A DNA stretch of 64,000 nucleotides from contig NZ_BMXF01000001.1 of assembly GCF_014651615.1 (NCBI RefSeq), positions 310,001-374,000 on the forward strand, given 5' to 3'. Position 1 is the first letter of the stretch, and the number at the start of each line of letters is the position of its first letter. The stretch is from Persicitalea jodogahamensis. Lineage in GTDB: Bacteria > Bacteroidota > Bacteroidia > Cytophagales > Spirosomataceae. The translations under genes were made by a program, and so were the position numbers. Positions 8,590-18,085 of this stretch are shown here, in pieces. The notes beneath the pieces were generated by a model, which did no database searches, was not told the origin of the DNA, and saw only the letters and a program-made list of their open reading frames with translations.

Positions 8590-11121
8590 ATGCCTATGAA
8601 TTTTGAAAACTCAGATCTATACAGTCAATTGTTGGTGAACGACTCCGACCTCGACAGCCTGGAAATAGTACCCATCGGTGGCCCCGACGGTCCCGAAGAA
8701 CCCCTTGATTTGCCCGACGAATTGCCTATTATGCCCATTCGGCATACGGTGTTGTTTCCCGGCATGGTGATTCCCGTAACGGTGGTCCGTCAGAAAGCCA
8801 TCCGGTTGGTGAAGAAAATCTACCGCAATACCGACATCAATCAGCGTATCATGGGGGCTGTGACGCAGGCCAAGCCTCAAAAGGAGGATCCGGGTGCCGC
8901 TGACCTCTACAAAATCGGCACGGTGGCTCATATCCTGAAAATGATCACGTTGCCCGACGGCAACGTCACCATTATCGTGCAGGGGCGTCAGCGTTTTCAG
9001 ATCAAGGAAATCGTTCGCGAAGATCCATATATCACGGCCCGCATCGAGAGCATCAACGATTCTTTTGCCTCGCCAAAGCGCAAGGAGTCCAAAGCGTTGC
9101 TGAATTCGTTGCGTGATGGAGCGCACCGCATTATGCGTCTTAATCCTGAAATTCCGCAGGAAGCCCGTATCGCGCTCGACAATATCGAAAGCCCGGTTTT
9201 CCTGATTCACTTCCTGTCGTCCAATATTAATGTGGACGTAGCCGACAAGCAGAAATTGCTTGAAGAAAAGAACGGGCACAAACAGGCCACGCTCCTGCTT
9301 CAGTACATGATGAAGGAGATCGAGATGCTGGAATTGAAGCGTGAGATTCAGTCGAAGGCCAGTTCGGACATCGACCAGCAACAGCGCGATTATTTTCTGC
9401 GTCAGCAGATCAAAGTCCTCAACGACGAGCTCGGTATCGACAGCCCCGAGCGCGAAATGGACGATCTCCGGATTAAAGCGCTGGACAAAAAATGGTCGAA
9501 GGAAGTTCAGCAACACTTTGATCGCGAGGTCAACAAATTGCAGCGCCTCAATCCGATGGCTCCTGAGTACCCCGTGACGCTAAATTACCTCGAAACTTTA
9601 GTGGAGCTGCCCTGGGAAGAATACACCAAAGATAACTTCGACCTTGTGCGGGCGCAGAAGATACTCGATTCCGAGCACTTCGGCCTTGAAAAGGTTAAGG
9701 AGCGTATCGTAGAGTACCTGGCGGTTTTGAAGTTGAAAAATAACATGAAGGCTCCGATTCTTTGCCTGTACGGCCCTCCGGGCGTCGGTAAGACGTCCTT
9801 AGGGAAATCGGTGGCCAAGGCCCTTAACCGCAAGTATATCCGCATGGCCCTCGGTGGTGTCCACGACGAGGCCGAAATTCGCGGTCACCGCAAGACTTAC
9901 ATCGGCGCCATGCCGGGGAAGGTGATTCAGCTCATCAAGCGGGCGGGCTCATCCAATCCCGTGTTCATTCTGGACGAGATCGATAAGGTCAGTTCCGATT
10001 TCCGGGGCGACCCGGCCTCCGCTCTGCTGGAAGTGCTGGACCCTGAGCAAAACGCTTCCTTTACCGATAACTTTATGGAGGTCGAATACGATCTCTCCAA
10101 GGTACTTTTCATTGCTACAGCCAACTCTCTCGAAACCATCAACCCCGCTCTGCGCGACCGTATGGAAATCATCGAGATGACAGGATATACGATGGAGGAG
10201 AAGCTGCAAATAGCCAAAAAGTACCTCGTCCCCAAGCAACGCAAGGAAAACGGCCTGAAGGGGACCAATGTTAAAGTTGACGACAGAGCCCTGCAAAAAG
10301 TCATTGAGGGCTACACCCGTGAGTCGGGCGTGCGGAATCTGGAGCAGAAAGTTGGAACACTCATGCGAAAGGTCGCCAAATCCATCGCGATGGAACAGGA
10401 GTACTCCAAAACTGTGAAGGAGGAGCAGGTCGAAAAAATGCTGGGCGCGGAGATTTTTGATAAGGATCTATACCAGGACAATGACATCGCGGGTGTTGTC
10501 ACGGGCTTGGCCTGGACATCAGTGGGCGGCGAAATCCTGTTCATCGAAACCAGCCTTAGCCGGGGTAAAGGCGTGCTTACGCTGTCGGGCCAGCTCGGCG
10601 ACGTCATGAAGGAATCCGCTGTCACGGCCCTCTCGTACCTGAAAGCCCACGCTGAGCGGCTGGGTATCGATTACCGCGTGTTCAATCATTACGATTTGCA
10701 CGTCCACGTTCCTGCCGGAGCAGTGCCTAAGGATGGCCCATCGGCGGGAATTACCATGTTGACCTCTATGGCTTCCATCTTTACCCAGCGCCGGGTGAAG
10801 TCGTTCGTGGCGATGACGGGCGAAATTACGCTTCGCGGCAAGGTACTGCCGGTTGGAGGCATCAAGGAGAAGATCCTGGCGGCCCGCCGGGCGGGTGTGA
10901 AGGAGATTATCCTTTGCGTAAAAAATAAGAAGGATGTGAACGAAGTCCAAGCCGACTATATCAAGGATATGTCGTTTCATTATGTCGACACGGTGGATGA
11001 GGTACTGGCTGCCGCACTGCTTCCCGAAATCGTCTCACGCCCGATCAAATTTGTTTTTCCTGAGGAAAATAAGGAAAGGTCGGGAGGAGATGGAATCCAG
11101 GCTCCGGTAGTAGTCTTGTAG
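8590..11121 (+). CDS. lon: ATP-dependent protease Lon (LonA)
   Basis: An 843-residue cytoplasmic AAA+ protease that degrades misfolded and short-lived proteins. The N-terminal LON substrate-binding domain begins near residue 45 ([16 protein letters not shown]). The AAA+ module has Walker [10 protein letters not shown] at 395-403 and Walker [10 protein letters not shown]. The C-terminal peptidase domain has the Ser718-Lys761 dyad (DGPSAG, then GGIKEK; their 43-residue spacing matches E. coli Lon). The first 40 residues are an acidic extension usual for the phylum. A weak promoter-like TACATTGG lies at 8555-8562. A strong terminator follows, so this is probably a single-gene unit. Confidence 0.97.
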   Translation: MPMNFENSDLYSQLLVNDSDLDSLEIVPIGGPDGPEEPLDLPDELPIMPIRHTVLFPGMVIPVTVVRQKAIRLVKKIYRNTDINQRIMGAVTQAKPQKEDPGAADLYKIGTVAHILKMITLPDGNVTIIVQGRQRFQIKEIVREDPYITARIESINDSFASPKRKESKALLNSLRDGAHRIMRLNPEIPQEARIALDNIESPVFLIHFLSSNINVDVADKQKLLEEKNGHKQATLLLQYMMKEIEMLELKREIQSKASSDIDQQQRDYFLRQQIKVLNDELGIDSPEREMDDLRIKALDKKWSKEVQQHFDREVNKLQRLNPMAPEYPVTLNYLETLVELPWEEYTKDNFDLVRAQKILDSEHFGLEKVKERIVEYLAVLKLKNNMKAPILCLYGPPGVGKTSLGKSVAKALNRKYIRMALGGVHDEAEIRGHRKTYIGAMPGKVIQLIKRAGSSNPVFILDEIDKVSSDFRGDPASALLEVLDPEQNASFTDNFMEVEYDLSKVLFIATANSLETINPALRDRMEIIEMTGYTMEEKLQIAKKYLVPKQRKENGLKGTNVKVDDRALQKVIEGYTRESGVRNLEQKVGTLMRKVAKSIAMEQEYSKTVKEEQVEKMLGAEIFDKDLYQDNDIAGVVTGLAWTSVGGEILFIETSLSRGKGVLTLSGQLGDVMKESAVTALSYLKAHAERLGIDYRVFNHYDLHVHVPAGAVPKDGPSAGITMLTSMASIFTQRRVKSFVAMTGEITLRGKVLPVGGIKEKILAARRAGVKEIILCVKNKKDVNEVQADYIKDMSFHYVDTVDEVLAAALLPEIVSRPIKFVFPEENKERSGGDGIQAPVVVL

Positions 11122-11171
11122 GACTATTTTTACCTGGCACTATTTTTTAGAAAAGTATACTCAGATTTTTT

Positions 11172-11201
11172 GGAGTTCCTGAAAACAGGAACTCCTTTTT
11201 T
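11172..11201 (+). terminator. Rho-independent terminator of lon
   Basis: A perfect 10-bp stem (GGAGTTCCTG / CAGGAACTCC) with an AAAA loop is followed by six T residues, 50 bp after the lon stop. Confidence 0.92.
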
Positions 11202-11221
11202 ACACCAAACCATTCTGTATT

Positions 11222-12373
11222 TTGAAAAAGTCGGTGAAAATAATCATGGGTATCGTCGTGCTGCTGATAATTGCGCGGCTGGTGTTACCATACTTTGTCT
11301 TAAAATATGTGAACAAAACGCTGGCTGACCTTGACGGGTACACAGGCCATGTGAATGACGTAGATATCGCGCTCTATCGGGGTGCTTATCAGATAGATAG
11401 TCTCAATATCCGTAAGGTGAACGGTAAGATTGAGGAGCCGTTCATCTCCATTCCAAAAATGGATCTCTCCGTAGAATGGAAATCACTGTTCAAGGGCAAA
11501 CTTGTAGCAGAAGTGGTCTGTACCCGGCCGGAGATCAACTTTGCATTCAGCGAAGACGAGAATGCCAGCCAAACGGGCGTGGAAACCGACTGGACCCAGG
11601 TTATTAAGGATCTTTTGCCGATCAACATCAACCGCTTCACAGTTGTGGATGGCACGATTAACCTCACCAACGTTGTCTCGCAGCCCAGCACCGACCTGTC
11701 GATGCACAATTTTGATCTTGAAATTGCCAATATCCGGAATGTAGTAGTTAGCGATAACAAGTTCCCCTCTCCGGTAAAGGCCTCCGGCGACCTTCCTGGC
11801 TATGACGGTACGCTGACCTTCGACGCCGACATGCAGTTGCTGAAAAAAATGCCGGATTTTAATTACAACCTCAAACTCAGTAATCTGCAACTTGTCAAGC
11901 TCAACGAACTTTCCAAACGCTATGGAGGGATTGATTTTGAGAAGGGGTCGCTCGATCTGGTGAGTGAGATGGAGGTGGTGGACGGCAAATTACAAGGCTA
12001 TCTCAAGCCCCTGACGCACGATATGCAGATCTTTGAATGGAATGAGGGAGACAACCGCACCATCACGCAGTTCGTAAAGGAATTAATAGCGGAAGGTGGC
12101 AACAAAGTACTGGAAAATAAAGTAAAAGATCAGGTGGCTACCCGCATTCCGCTTGAAGGAACCATCAATGATGTCAAAACGGGTATCTGGCCTACTATTA
12201 TCGGTGTTCTGCGGAATGGTTATGTGAGCGCCCTTACCGATACCTTCGATAATACCCTTAGTGTAAAAGAAGCGTGGCAGCTCTACCGGGAAGACCGCCG
12301 CAAGCAGCGCCAGGAGCGCAGGGAGGAGCGTAAAGAAAACCGCGAGGAAAAGAAGGCGGAGAGAAAGAAGTAA
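11222..12373 (+). CDS. DUF748/AsmA-like membrane-anchored protein
   Basis: A 383-residue protein with one N-terminal membrane anchor (about residues 5-26). A long beta-rich body follows, starting YVNKTLADLDGYTGHV, typical of DUF748/AsmA-like envelope proteins, which are thought to bridge the periplasm or affect lipid transport. The last 28 residues are almost entirely charged (Arg/Lys/Glu). The start is TTG 11222, giving a basic pair before the hydrophobic segment; GTG 11234 and ATG 11246 are alternatives that shorten it. It follows the lon terminator and precedes a carotenoid ketolase-like gene by about 50 bp. Function is unknown. Confidence 0.75.
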   Translation: MKKSVKIIMGIVVLLIIARLVLPYFVLKYVNKTLADLDGYTGHVNDVDIALYRGAYQIDSLNIRKVNGKIEEPFISIPKMDLSVEWKSLFKGKLVAEVVCTRPEINFAFSEDENASQTGVETDWTQVIKDLLPININRFTVVDGTINLTNVVSQPSTDLSMHNFDLEIANIRNVVVSDNKFPSPVKASGDLPGYDGTLTFDADMQLLKKMPDFNYNLKLSNLQLVKLNELSKRYGGIDFEKGSLDLVSEMEVVDGKLQGYLKPLTHDMQIFEWNEGDNRTITQFVKELIAEGGNKVLENKVKDQVATRIPLEGTINDVKTGIWPTIIGVLRNGYVSALTDTFDNTLSVKEAWQLYREDRRKQRQERREERKENREEKKAERKK

Positions 12374-12426
12374 TAAGATTGTATTTCAAAAACCATTTCC
12401 AGTTGCCGGGCGTTTTGAAAGCATAT

Positions 12427-13233
12427 ATGGAAAAAGACACAACGTATTTTCTTCATAAGTTTTCAGGCGAGGCAGGACGCAGCGGGGAATTTAGGTCGCA
12501 GGGGACTACCCGCCAAGAATCTGCTACAAGACCATCGGCAATTGGCAACAAAGGCATATGGGCGGCGGCTATCGTTCTGACGTTATGGTTTGGGTCGCTG
12601 GCCTTGCTGCTCAACTACCCGCTATCGTTCCGAGATCCACTTGTGTACCTATTTGTTTTGGTGCAGATGCATCTTTACACGGGTGTATTCATTACCGCCC
12701 ATGATGCCATACACGGCGTGGTGGCTCCCGATCGTCCCCAACTCAACCGCGCTGTAGGCTGGCTATCGGCGACGCTATTCGCCTTCAACAACTACGGAAC
12801 GCTCTCCCGTAAGCATCATCTGCACCATAAGCATTCGGGCACGTTCGACGATCCTGACTTTCATGAGGGGAATCCCAACTTTTTTGCGTGGTATTTCAGT
12901 TTTTTGAAGGAATATATTTCCTGGAAGCAGATTCTATTTATGGCAGTAAGCTACAACCTGCTGAAACTGGCCTTCCCTTGGGAAAATCTGGTAGTTTTCT
13001 GGATGATCCCTGCCATATTGAGCACTTTCCAGTTATTTTTCTTTGGCACCTACCTGCCGCACCGGGGCGAACACCATAACCCGCCCCACAACGCTCGCAG
13101 TCAAACGCTCAATCACATCTGGGCCTTTGCGACCTGCTATTTCTTTGGTTATCACTTCGAGCATCACGCTTACCCTTATCTGCCGTGGTGGCGGTTGCCC
13201 AAAGCGCGGGAGGCGACGGCCCAGACTTTGTAG
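12427..13233 (+). CDS. crtW: Beta-carotene ketolase-like membrane di-iron oxygenase (CrtW type)
   Basis: A 268-residue integral membrane protein of the fatty-acid desaturase/CrtW superfamily. Histidine clusters expected for a di-iron site are present in order: HDAIHG, KHHLHHKHSG with a following DPDFH, then HRGEHH and FEHHAYP. The motifs FFGTYLPHR and PWWRLP are characteristic of CrtW, which adds 4-keto groups to beta-ionone rings of carotenoids, so ketolase is favoured over a general desaturase. Hydrophobic segments alternate with the histidine boxes. ATG 12427 is preferred; a TTG at 12379 would add 16 residues. No other carotenoid gene is nearby, so the substrate is inferred. It converges on the AraC gene with an 8-bp gap. 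Confidence 0.75.
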   Translation: MEKDTTYFLHKFSGEAGRSGEFRSQGTTRQESATRPSAIGNKGIWAAAIVLTLWFGSLALLLNYPLSFRDPLVYLFVLVQMHLYTGVFITAHDAIHGVVAPDRPQLNRAVGWLSATLFAFNNYGTLSRKHHLHHKHSGTFDDPDFHEGNPNFFAWYFSFLKEYISWKQILFMAVSYNLLKLAFPWENLVVFWMIPAILSTFQLFFFGTYLPHRGEHHNPPHNARSQTLNHIWAFATCYFFGYHFEHHAYPYLPWWRLPKAREATAQTL

Positions 13234-13241
13234 CGTGAGTA

Positions 13242-14096
13242 TTACCTCCGACGCTTAGGCGTTTTGCCATATTTGGCTTTGTATGCCTTAATAAAGTGCG
13301 AAACGCTTTCGTAGCCGATTTCTGCACTAATCTCCGAGACGTTCATTTCCGTGGTACGTAGTAAAAAATCTGCGTGTTCCAGCCGCTGTTGCTTGATCCA
13401 GAAAGCAGGGGAAGTGTCGAATTCTTCCTGAAAATCCCGTTTGAAAGCCGACAGGCTGCGGCCTGATAGCCGCGCTAGCTCGATCAACGTGAGGGGTTTG
13501 AGCGAATAGCTAGTCATCAAAAAACGGAGATCGGCCTTCTGCCCTTGGTGGATGCTTAGGAGAACGGATTGCAGCTTGCCCGAACGATCTATTTCTAACA
13601 AATGCAATAGCAGTTCCTGAAATTTCAGTCGTAGAAAGTGGGTTTTCAGATTGCTTTGCGACCGGAAATAGGGTAGTACTGAGGCAATAAACCGGGCGAA
13701 ATTTTCGGATGAATGCAAATGCAGAATCGGAGCTTGCAATGGGGCGGCTTCTCGCGCCGCCCTTCCTTCGAACAACTCACCGTGCAATCCGACGAATTCT
13801 TTCAAAAGATTTTCATCAAAGAAAAAAACCAGGCTCTTGTATTCTTCATGAATGGACTCCGACATGAGGTAAAAACCCCGCTGAACGAAAAGAATGTCGC
13901 CTTTCTCAACCCGAACCTCCTGTGTGGTACTACTGAATTTCTTCTCGCCCTCCAACACCACAATCACCGCGTGTTCTTCAAAAAACACCTCGTAGCGCGA
14001 CGGATACACCTCGTTGCGGTAAGCCACAAAAGTCATGTCCTGAATTTTCAGGGACTCAAATTCCTGGCTGCTGATGTCGGAGGGAACTCGGAGCAA
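13242..14096 (-). CDS. AraC-family transcriptional regulator
   Basis: A 284-residue regulator. The N-terminal half is a cupin-like ligand-binding domain (FFEEHAVIVVLEGEKKF, GDILFVQRGFYLMSES), similar to the ExsA-like AraC N-terminal family. The C-terminal 100 residues contain two helix-turn-helix motifs (LIELARLSGRSLSAFKRDF and VSEISAEIGYESVSHFIKAY) and end KYGKTPKRRR. The start is a TTG at 14096, with no ATG available before the stop at 14109-14111; an ATT at 14102 is possible. It lies 12 bp downstream of a J-domain gene on the same strand and is convergent with the crtW-like gene. The ligand and targets are unknown. Confidence 0.85.
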   Translation of the reverse strand: MLRVPSDISSQEFESLKIQDMTFVAYRNEVYPSRYEVFFEEHAVIVVLEGEKKFSSTTQEVRVEKGDILFVQRGFYLMSESIHEEYKSLVFFFDENLLKEFVGLHGELFEGRAAREAAPLQAPILHLHSSENFARFIASVLPYFRSQSNLKTHFLRLKFQELLLHLLEIDRSGKLQSVLLSIHQGQKADLRFLMTSYSLKPLTLIELARLSGRSLSAFKRDFQEEFDTSPAFWIKQQRLEHADFLLRTTEMNVSEISAEIGYESVSHFIKAYKAKYGKTPKRRR

Positions 14097-14108
14097 AATA
14101 ATGAAGCA

Positions 14109-14804
14109 CTAGGTTATAGAATATATGACTACATAAATTATTAAGAGAAAAAGAAAAATGATTAAAGATTTCTTAAAAATATTATCCATTTCATTGTTAA
14201 GTCTTGAGCTATCATTCCTTTCACCCCCTGTGCTATTGGGGGTAGATTTTCTGCCTCTAATAATTTCCTTCTCAATATCCTCATAAGCCTGATTGAAAAT
14301 TTGTACTGATTTCTTTTCAGACTTGCCAATGTGGGTATTTATGGCAGAAAGCGTCACGCTAATAGCTTTGGCACTACGCAGTCCCGAAATTTTGATGCGC
14401 TTTTTCCCTTTCGCTGGGACAATTCCGATTTTTTCGATTTGTATAGAATCTGCGTTAAAAACATTCCACGAGAACTCTACTTCGTCACCATCGTAAATCT
14501 TTGAAGGAGAAGCGATAAAGAGTTCTATCGTAGGAAAAAAATTAGTGTGATTTGTCGGAGTGGAATTATTGGAAGTACTTGACTGACTAAATCTTTTCTT
14601 AAAATCTCGGTCATAATTTGTTCGCCGCTCGGGACGCGATAATGTATCGTAGGCTTCGTGAATTTCTTTAAAGCGTTCTTCGAAAAAACTATCGCCGCCG
14701 TTTTTATCGGGATGAAACTTGGTAGATAGTTTTCGGTAAGCTGTTTTGATTTCGTCCGAAGAAGCTTGGGGCGTGATACCTAAAATATAGTAGTAGTCTT
14801 TCAT
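14109..14804 (-). CDS. Tail-anchored J-domain (DnaJ-like) protein
   Basis: A 231-residue protein. Residues 1-66 are a J domain with the HPD motif (KFHPDKNGG) that stimulates DnaK ATPase. It lacks the G/F-rich region, zinc fingers and client-binding domain of full DnaJ, so it is a class C type. Residues about 85-170 form a beta-sandwich-like segment (SPSKIYDGDEVEFSWNV). The C-terminus ends in a single hydrophobic helix (KSLIIFLFLLIIYVVIYS) with only two residues after it, so it should be a tail-anchored membrane protein with the J domain in the cytoplasm. It probably recruits DnaK to a membrane client, which is not identifiable here. Confidence 0.82.
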   Translation of the reverse strand: MKDYYYILGITPQASSDEIKTAYRKLSTKFHPDKNGGDSFFEERFKEIHEAYDTLSRPERRTNYDRDFKKRFSQSSTSNNSTPTNHTNFFPTIELFIASPSKIYDGDEVEFSWNVFNADSIQIEKIGIVPAKGKKRIKISGLRSAKAISVTLSAINTHIGKSEKKSVQIFNQAYEDIEKEIIRGRKSTPNSTGGERNDSSRLNNEMDNIFKKSLIIFLFLLIIYVVIYSIT

Positions 14805-14919
14805 CGGTGATGAAATTAGAAGTCAATTTTATGGTTTTTTGATGTTGTGCTTCTCCAAAGCTATGTGTGTAACGCCAATGAAAAAACTATCCACTATCTA
14901 TTCTCAACTATCCACTATT

Positions 14920-16191
<1,272 letters not shown>

Positions 16192-16215
16192 AAAATTAAC
16201 TGGAAAATGCTCCGG

Positions 16216-16223
16216 CGAAATTA
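16216..16223 (-). promoter_or_regulatory. Probable -7 promoter box for ilvA
   Basis: On the minus strand TAATTTCG matches TAnnTTTG at 7 of 8 positions and has the context TCCG upstream, as in other promoters here. It lies about 25 bp before the chosen ilvA ATG and just after the terminator at 16242-16282. Confidence 0.5.
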
Positions 16224-16241
16224 CGGATTTCATTTCTTGTA

Positions 16242-16282
16242 AAAAGAAAAACCCGCGAGGAACGCTCGCAGGTTTTTCTTTT
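16242..16282 (-). terminator. Terminator between ilvC and ilvA
   Basis: An 18-bp stem with one mismatch (AAAAGAAAAACCCGCGAG against CTCGCAGGTTTTTCTTTT, loop GAACG) carries T-rich flanks on both strands. In the minus direction it should end the ilvDBNC transcript before ilvA. Confidence 0.8.
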
Positions 16283-16360
16283 AATGTCGGAATTAATGAA
16301 TGTTGGAATGTCGGAATATTACTTTCGCCTGATATTCCGACATCCACTAATTCATAATTA
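16283..16360. repeat. Intergenic palindromic repeat, ilvC/ilvA junction
   Basis: This copy contains AATGTCGGAATAT and its inverted partner ATATTCCGACATC around TACTTTCGCCTG. The right arm GACATCCACTAATTC ends with the reverse complement of the ilvC stop codon. It belongs to the family seen at 18010 and 19846. Confidence 0.7.
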
Positions 16361-17404
16361 TCCTCTTTCCGGACGAAGGCCCCGTACTGTACTTCCGGCC
16401 CGCCACATTTCAGAGTCGCGAAGTTCGGCGAGTTCTACTTCCAGCTTTTCACGGTAGTCGGCTTTGGAGTTACGAGTGATGGAGATTTCGGCTTGTTCGC
16501 CTGATTTTACCGAATTGTAAAGTTTCTCAAAAACGGGCTTGGTAGCGTCGCGGAAAGGCTTCCACCAGTCCAAAGCGCCGCGTTGAGCAGTGGTGGAGCA
16601 GTTGGCGTACATCCAGTCCATGCCGTTTTCGGCTACCAGCGGCATCAGCGATTGCGTGAGTTCTTCCACCGTTTCGTTAAAGGCCTCGGAAGGTGAGTGG
16701 CCATTGGCACGAAGTACCTCGTACTGTGCAGCGAAAATACCTTGAATAGCACCCATCAAAGTACCCCGCTCACCTGTGAGGTCAGAGGTTACTTCGCGGT
16801 AGAAATCAGTCTCGAACAGGTACCCTGAACCAACGCCAATGCCCATCGCGATGCAGCGCGTCCGGGCGTTGCCCGTAGCGTCCTGGAATACGGCGAAGGA
16901 AGAGTTCAAGCCTTTACCTTCCACGAACATCCGGCGCAGTGAAGTACCCGAGCCTTTGGGAGCTACCAGGAATACATCCACGTCGGCAGGGGGTACAATA
17001 CCCGTTTTGTCTTTATAAGTGATGCCGAAGCCGTGCGAGAAGTACAATGATTTGCCGGGTGTCAGCGCTTTTTTGACAGTTGGCCAAAGTTCGATTTGGG
17101 CAGCATCCGAAAGCAGGTAGCAAATAATCGTCCCTTTTTCCAGTGCCTCCTCGATCTCGAACAGCGTTTCACCAGGTACCCAGCCATCTGCTATGGCTTT
17201 GTCCCAGGATTTTCCGCCCTTGCGCTGACCCACGATAACGTTGAAACCGTTGTCACGCATGTTCAGGCTTTGGCCGGGGCCTTGAACACCGTAGCCGATT
17301 ACGGCGATGGTATCGTCGGCGAGTACTTCGCGGGCTTTTTCGAGGGGGAATTCTTCGCGGGTGACTACTTCTTCTTCAACGCCGCCAAAATTTAACTTTG
17401 CCAT
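16358..17404 (-). CDS. ilvC: Ketol-acid reductoisomerase
   Basis: A 348-residue NADPH- and Mg-dependent enzyme that isomerises and reduces acetolactate or acetohydroxybutyrate to the dihydroxy acid. The N-terminal Rossmann fold carries IAVIGYGVQGPGQSLN. The knotted C-terminal domain carries the metal-site motifs SDLTGERGTLMGA and FNETVEELTQS. Length is close to the 347 residues usual for Bacteroidota. It is the fourth gene of ilvDBNC, 58 bp after ilvN, and is followed by a terminator before ilvA. Confidence 0.97.
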   Translation of the reverse strand: MAKLNFGGVEEEVVTREEFPLEKAREVLADDTIAVIGYGVQGPGQSLNMRDNGFNVIVGQRKGGKSWDKAIADGWVPGETLFEIEEALEKGTIICYLLSDAAQIELWPTVKKALTPGKSLYFSHGFGITYKDKTGIVPPADVDVFLVAPKGSGTSLRRMFVEGKGLNSSFAVFQDATGNARTRCIAMGIGVGSGYLFETDFYREVTSDLTGERGTLMGAIQGIFAAQYEVLRANGHSPSEAFNETVEELTQSLMPLVAENGMDWMYANCSTTAQRGALDWWKPFRDATKPVFEKLYNSVKSGEQAEISITRNSKADYREKLEVELAELRDSEMWRAGSTVRGLRPERG

Positions 17405-17462
17405 CTTTACTTAATTGAGAATGGATAATTGAAAATTGATAATGAAAAATTTAGTGTAATAT

Positions 17463-18005
17463 CTAATTGTAAGAAAGGTAGTCGTACTTTTCCTCTTCCG
17501 GCAGGTACTCTACCAGGCTGCGTGACGACTTGCTGACGGCTACCCGGCCCGAGCGGACAAATTCCAGAATGCCGTGCGGTTTGATGTAGTTGAAGAAGTC
17601 GAAAATCTCCTCCTCCGTCCCCGTCTTTTCGATTACCACGTATTCGAGGCCCCAGTACACGACCCAGGCTTTGTAGGTCTTATTGACGGTCTCGATGTCG
17701 AGGCGCTTGGCTCCTTCGGGCGTCGGAATTTTGAAAAGGGCGATTTCATTGTAAACTACCTCGTCGTTGAGGTAGCCGAATACCGCCAGCACTTCCACAA
17801 CTTTCCGAATCTGTCGCACGACTTTTTCGACCGTTTCTCGGGATTCTTCTTTAATCACGATTGTAAAGCGTGAGATCCCCTTACGCTCTGTCTCAGACAC
17901 GGTAAGACTCTCGATATTGATTCGGCGACGGGTAAATATGATCGTAATCTTATTCAGCAGCCCGAATGTGTTTTCAGTAAAAACACAAATAGTATATGAA
18001 GTCAT
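17463..18005 (-). CDS. ilvN: Acetolactate synthase small (regulatory) subunit
   Basis: A 180-residue subunit counted from the ATG at 18005; TTG 18011 would add two residues. The N-terminal ACT domain (YTICVFTENTFGLLNKITI) is the valine-binding feedback module. A second ACT-like C-terminal domain completes the family fold. It partners with IlvB, encoded immediately upstream across a 77-bp junction that holds the intergenic repeat. Confidence 0.94.
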   Translation of the reverse strand: MTSYTICVFTENTFGLLNKITIIFTRRRINIESLTVSETERKGISRFTIVIKEESRETVEKVVRQIRKVVEVLAVFGYLNDEVVYNEIALFKIPTPEGAKRLDIETVNKTYKAWVVYWGLEYVVIEKTGTEEEIFDFFNYIKPHGILEFVRSGRVAVSKSSRSLVEYLPEEEKYDYLSYN

Positions 18006-18009
18006 AATC

Positions 18010-18085
18010 AATTTGGAATTAGAGAATTAGTGAATGTCGGAATACGTATCATTCCATAATTTTGTCAATCACTGATTCGAAATTA
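18010..18085. repeat. Intergenic palindromic repeat, ilvB/ilvN junction
   Basis: The left arm AATTTGGAATTAGAGAATTAG TGAATGTCGGA (18010-18041) differs at one position from the copy at 19846. The right arm (18064-18085) is a degenerate inverse copy that ends on the ilvB stop codon. Confidence 0.75.

Noticed and set aside
13713-14144. 143-residue plus-strand frame over the AraC gene
   Set aside because: It is antisense to a complete AraC regulator and has no family features.
16234-16347. N-terminal extension of ilvA
   Set aside because: It would be translated through a terminator hairpin and the intergenic repeat; the conserved enzyme begins after ATG 16191.
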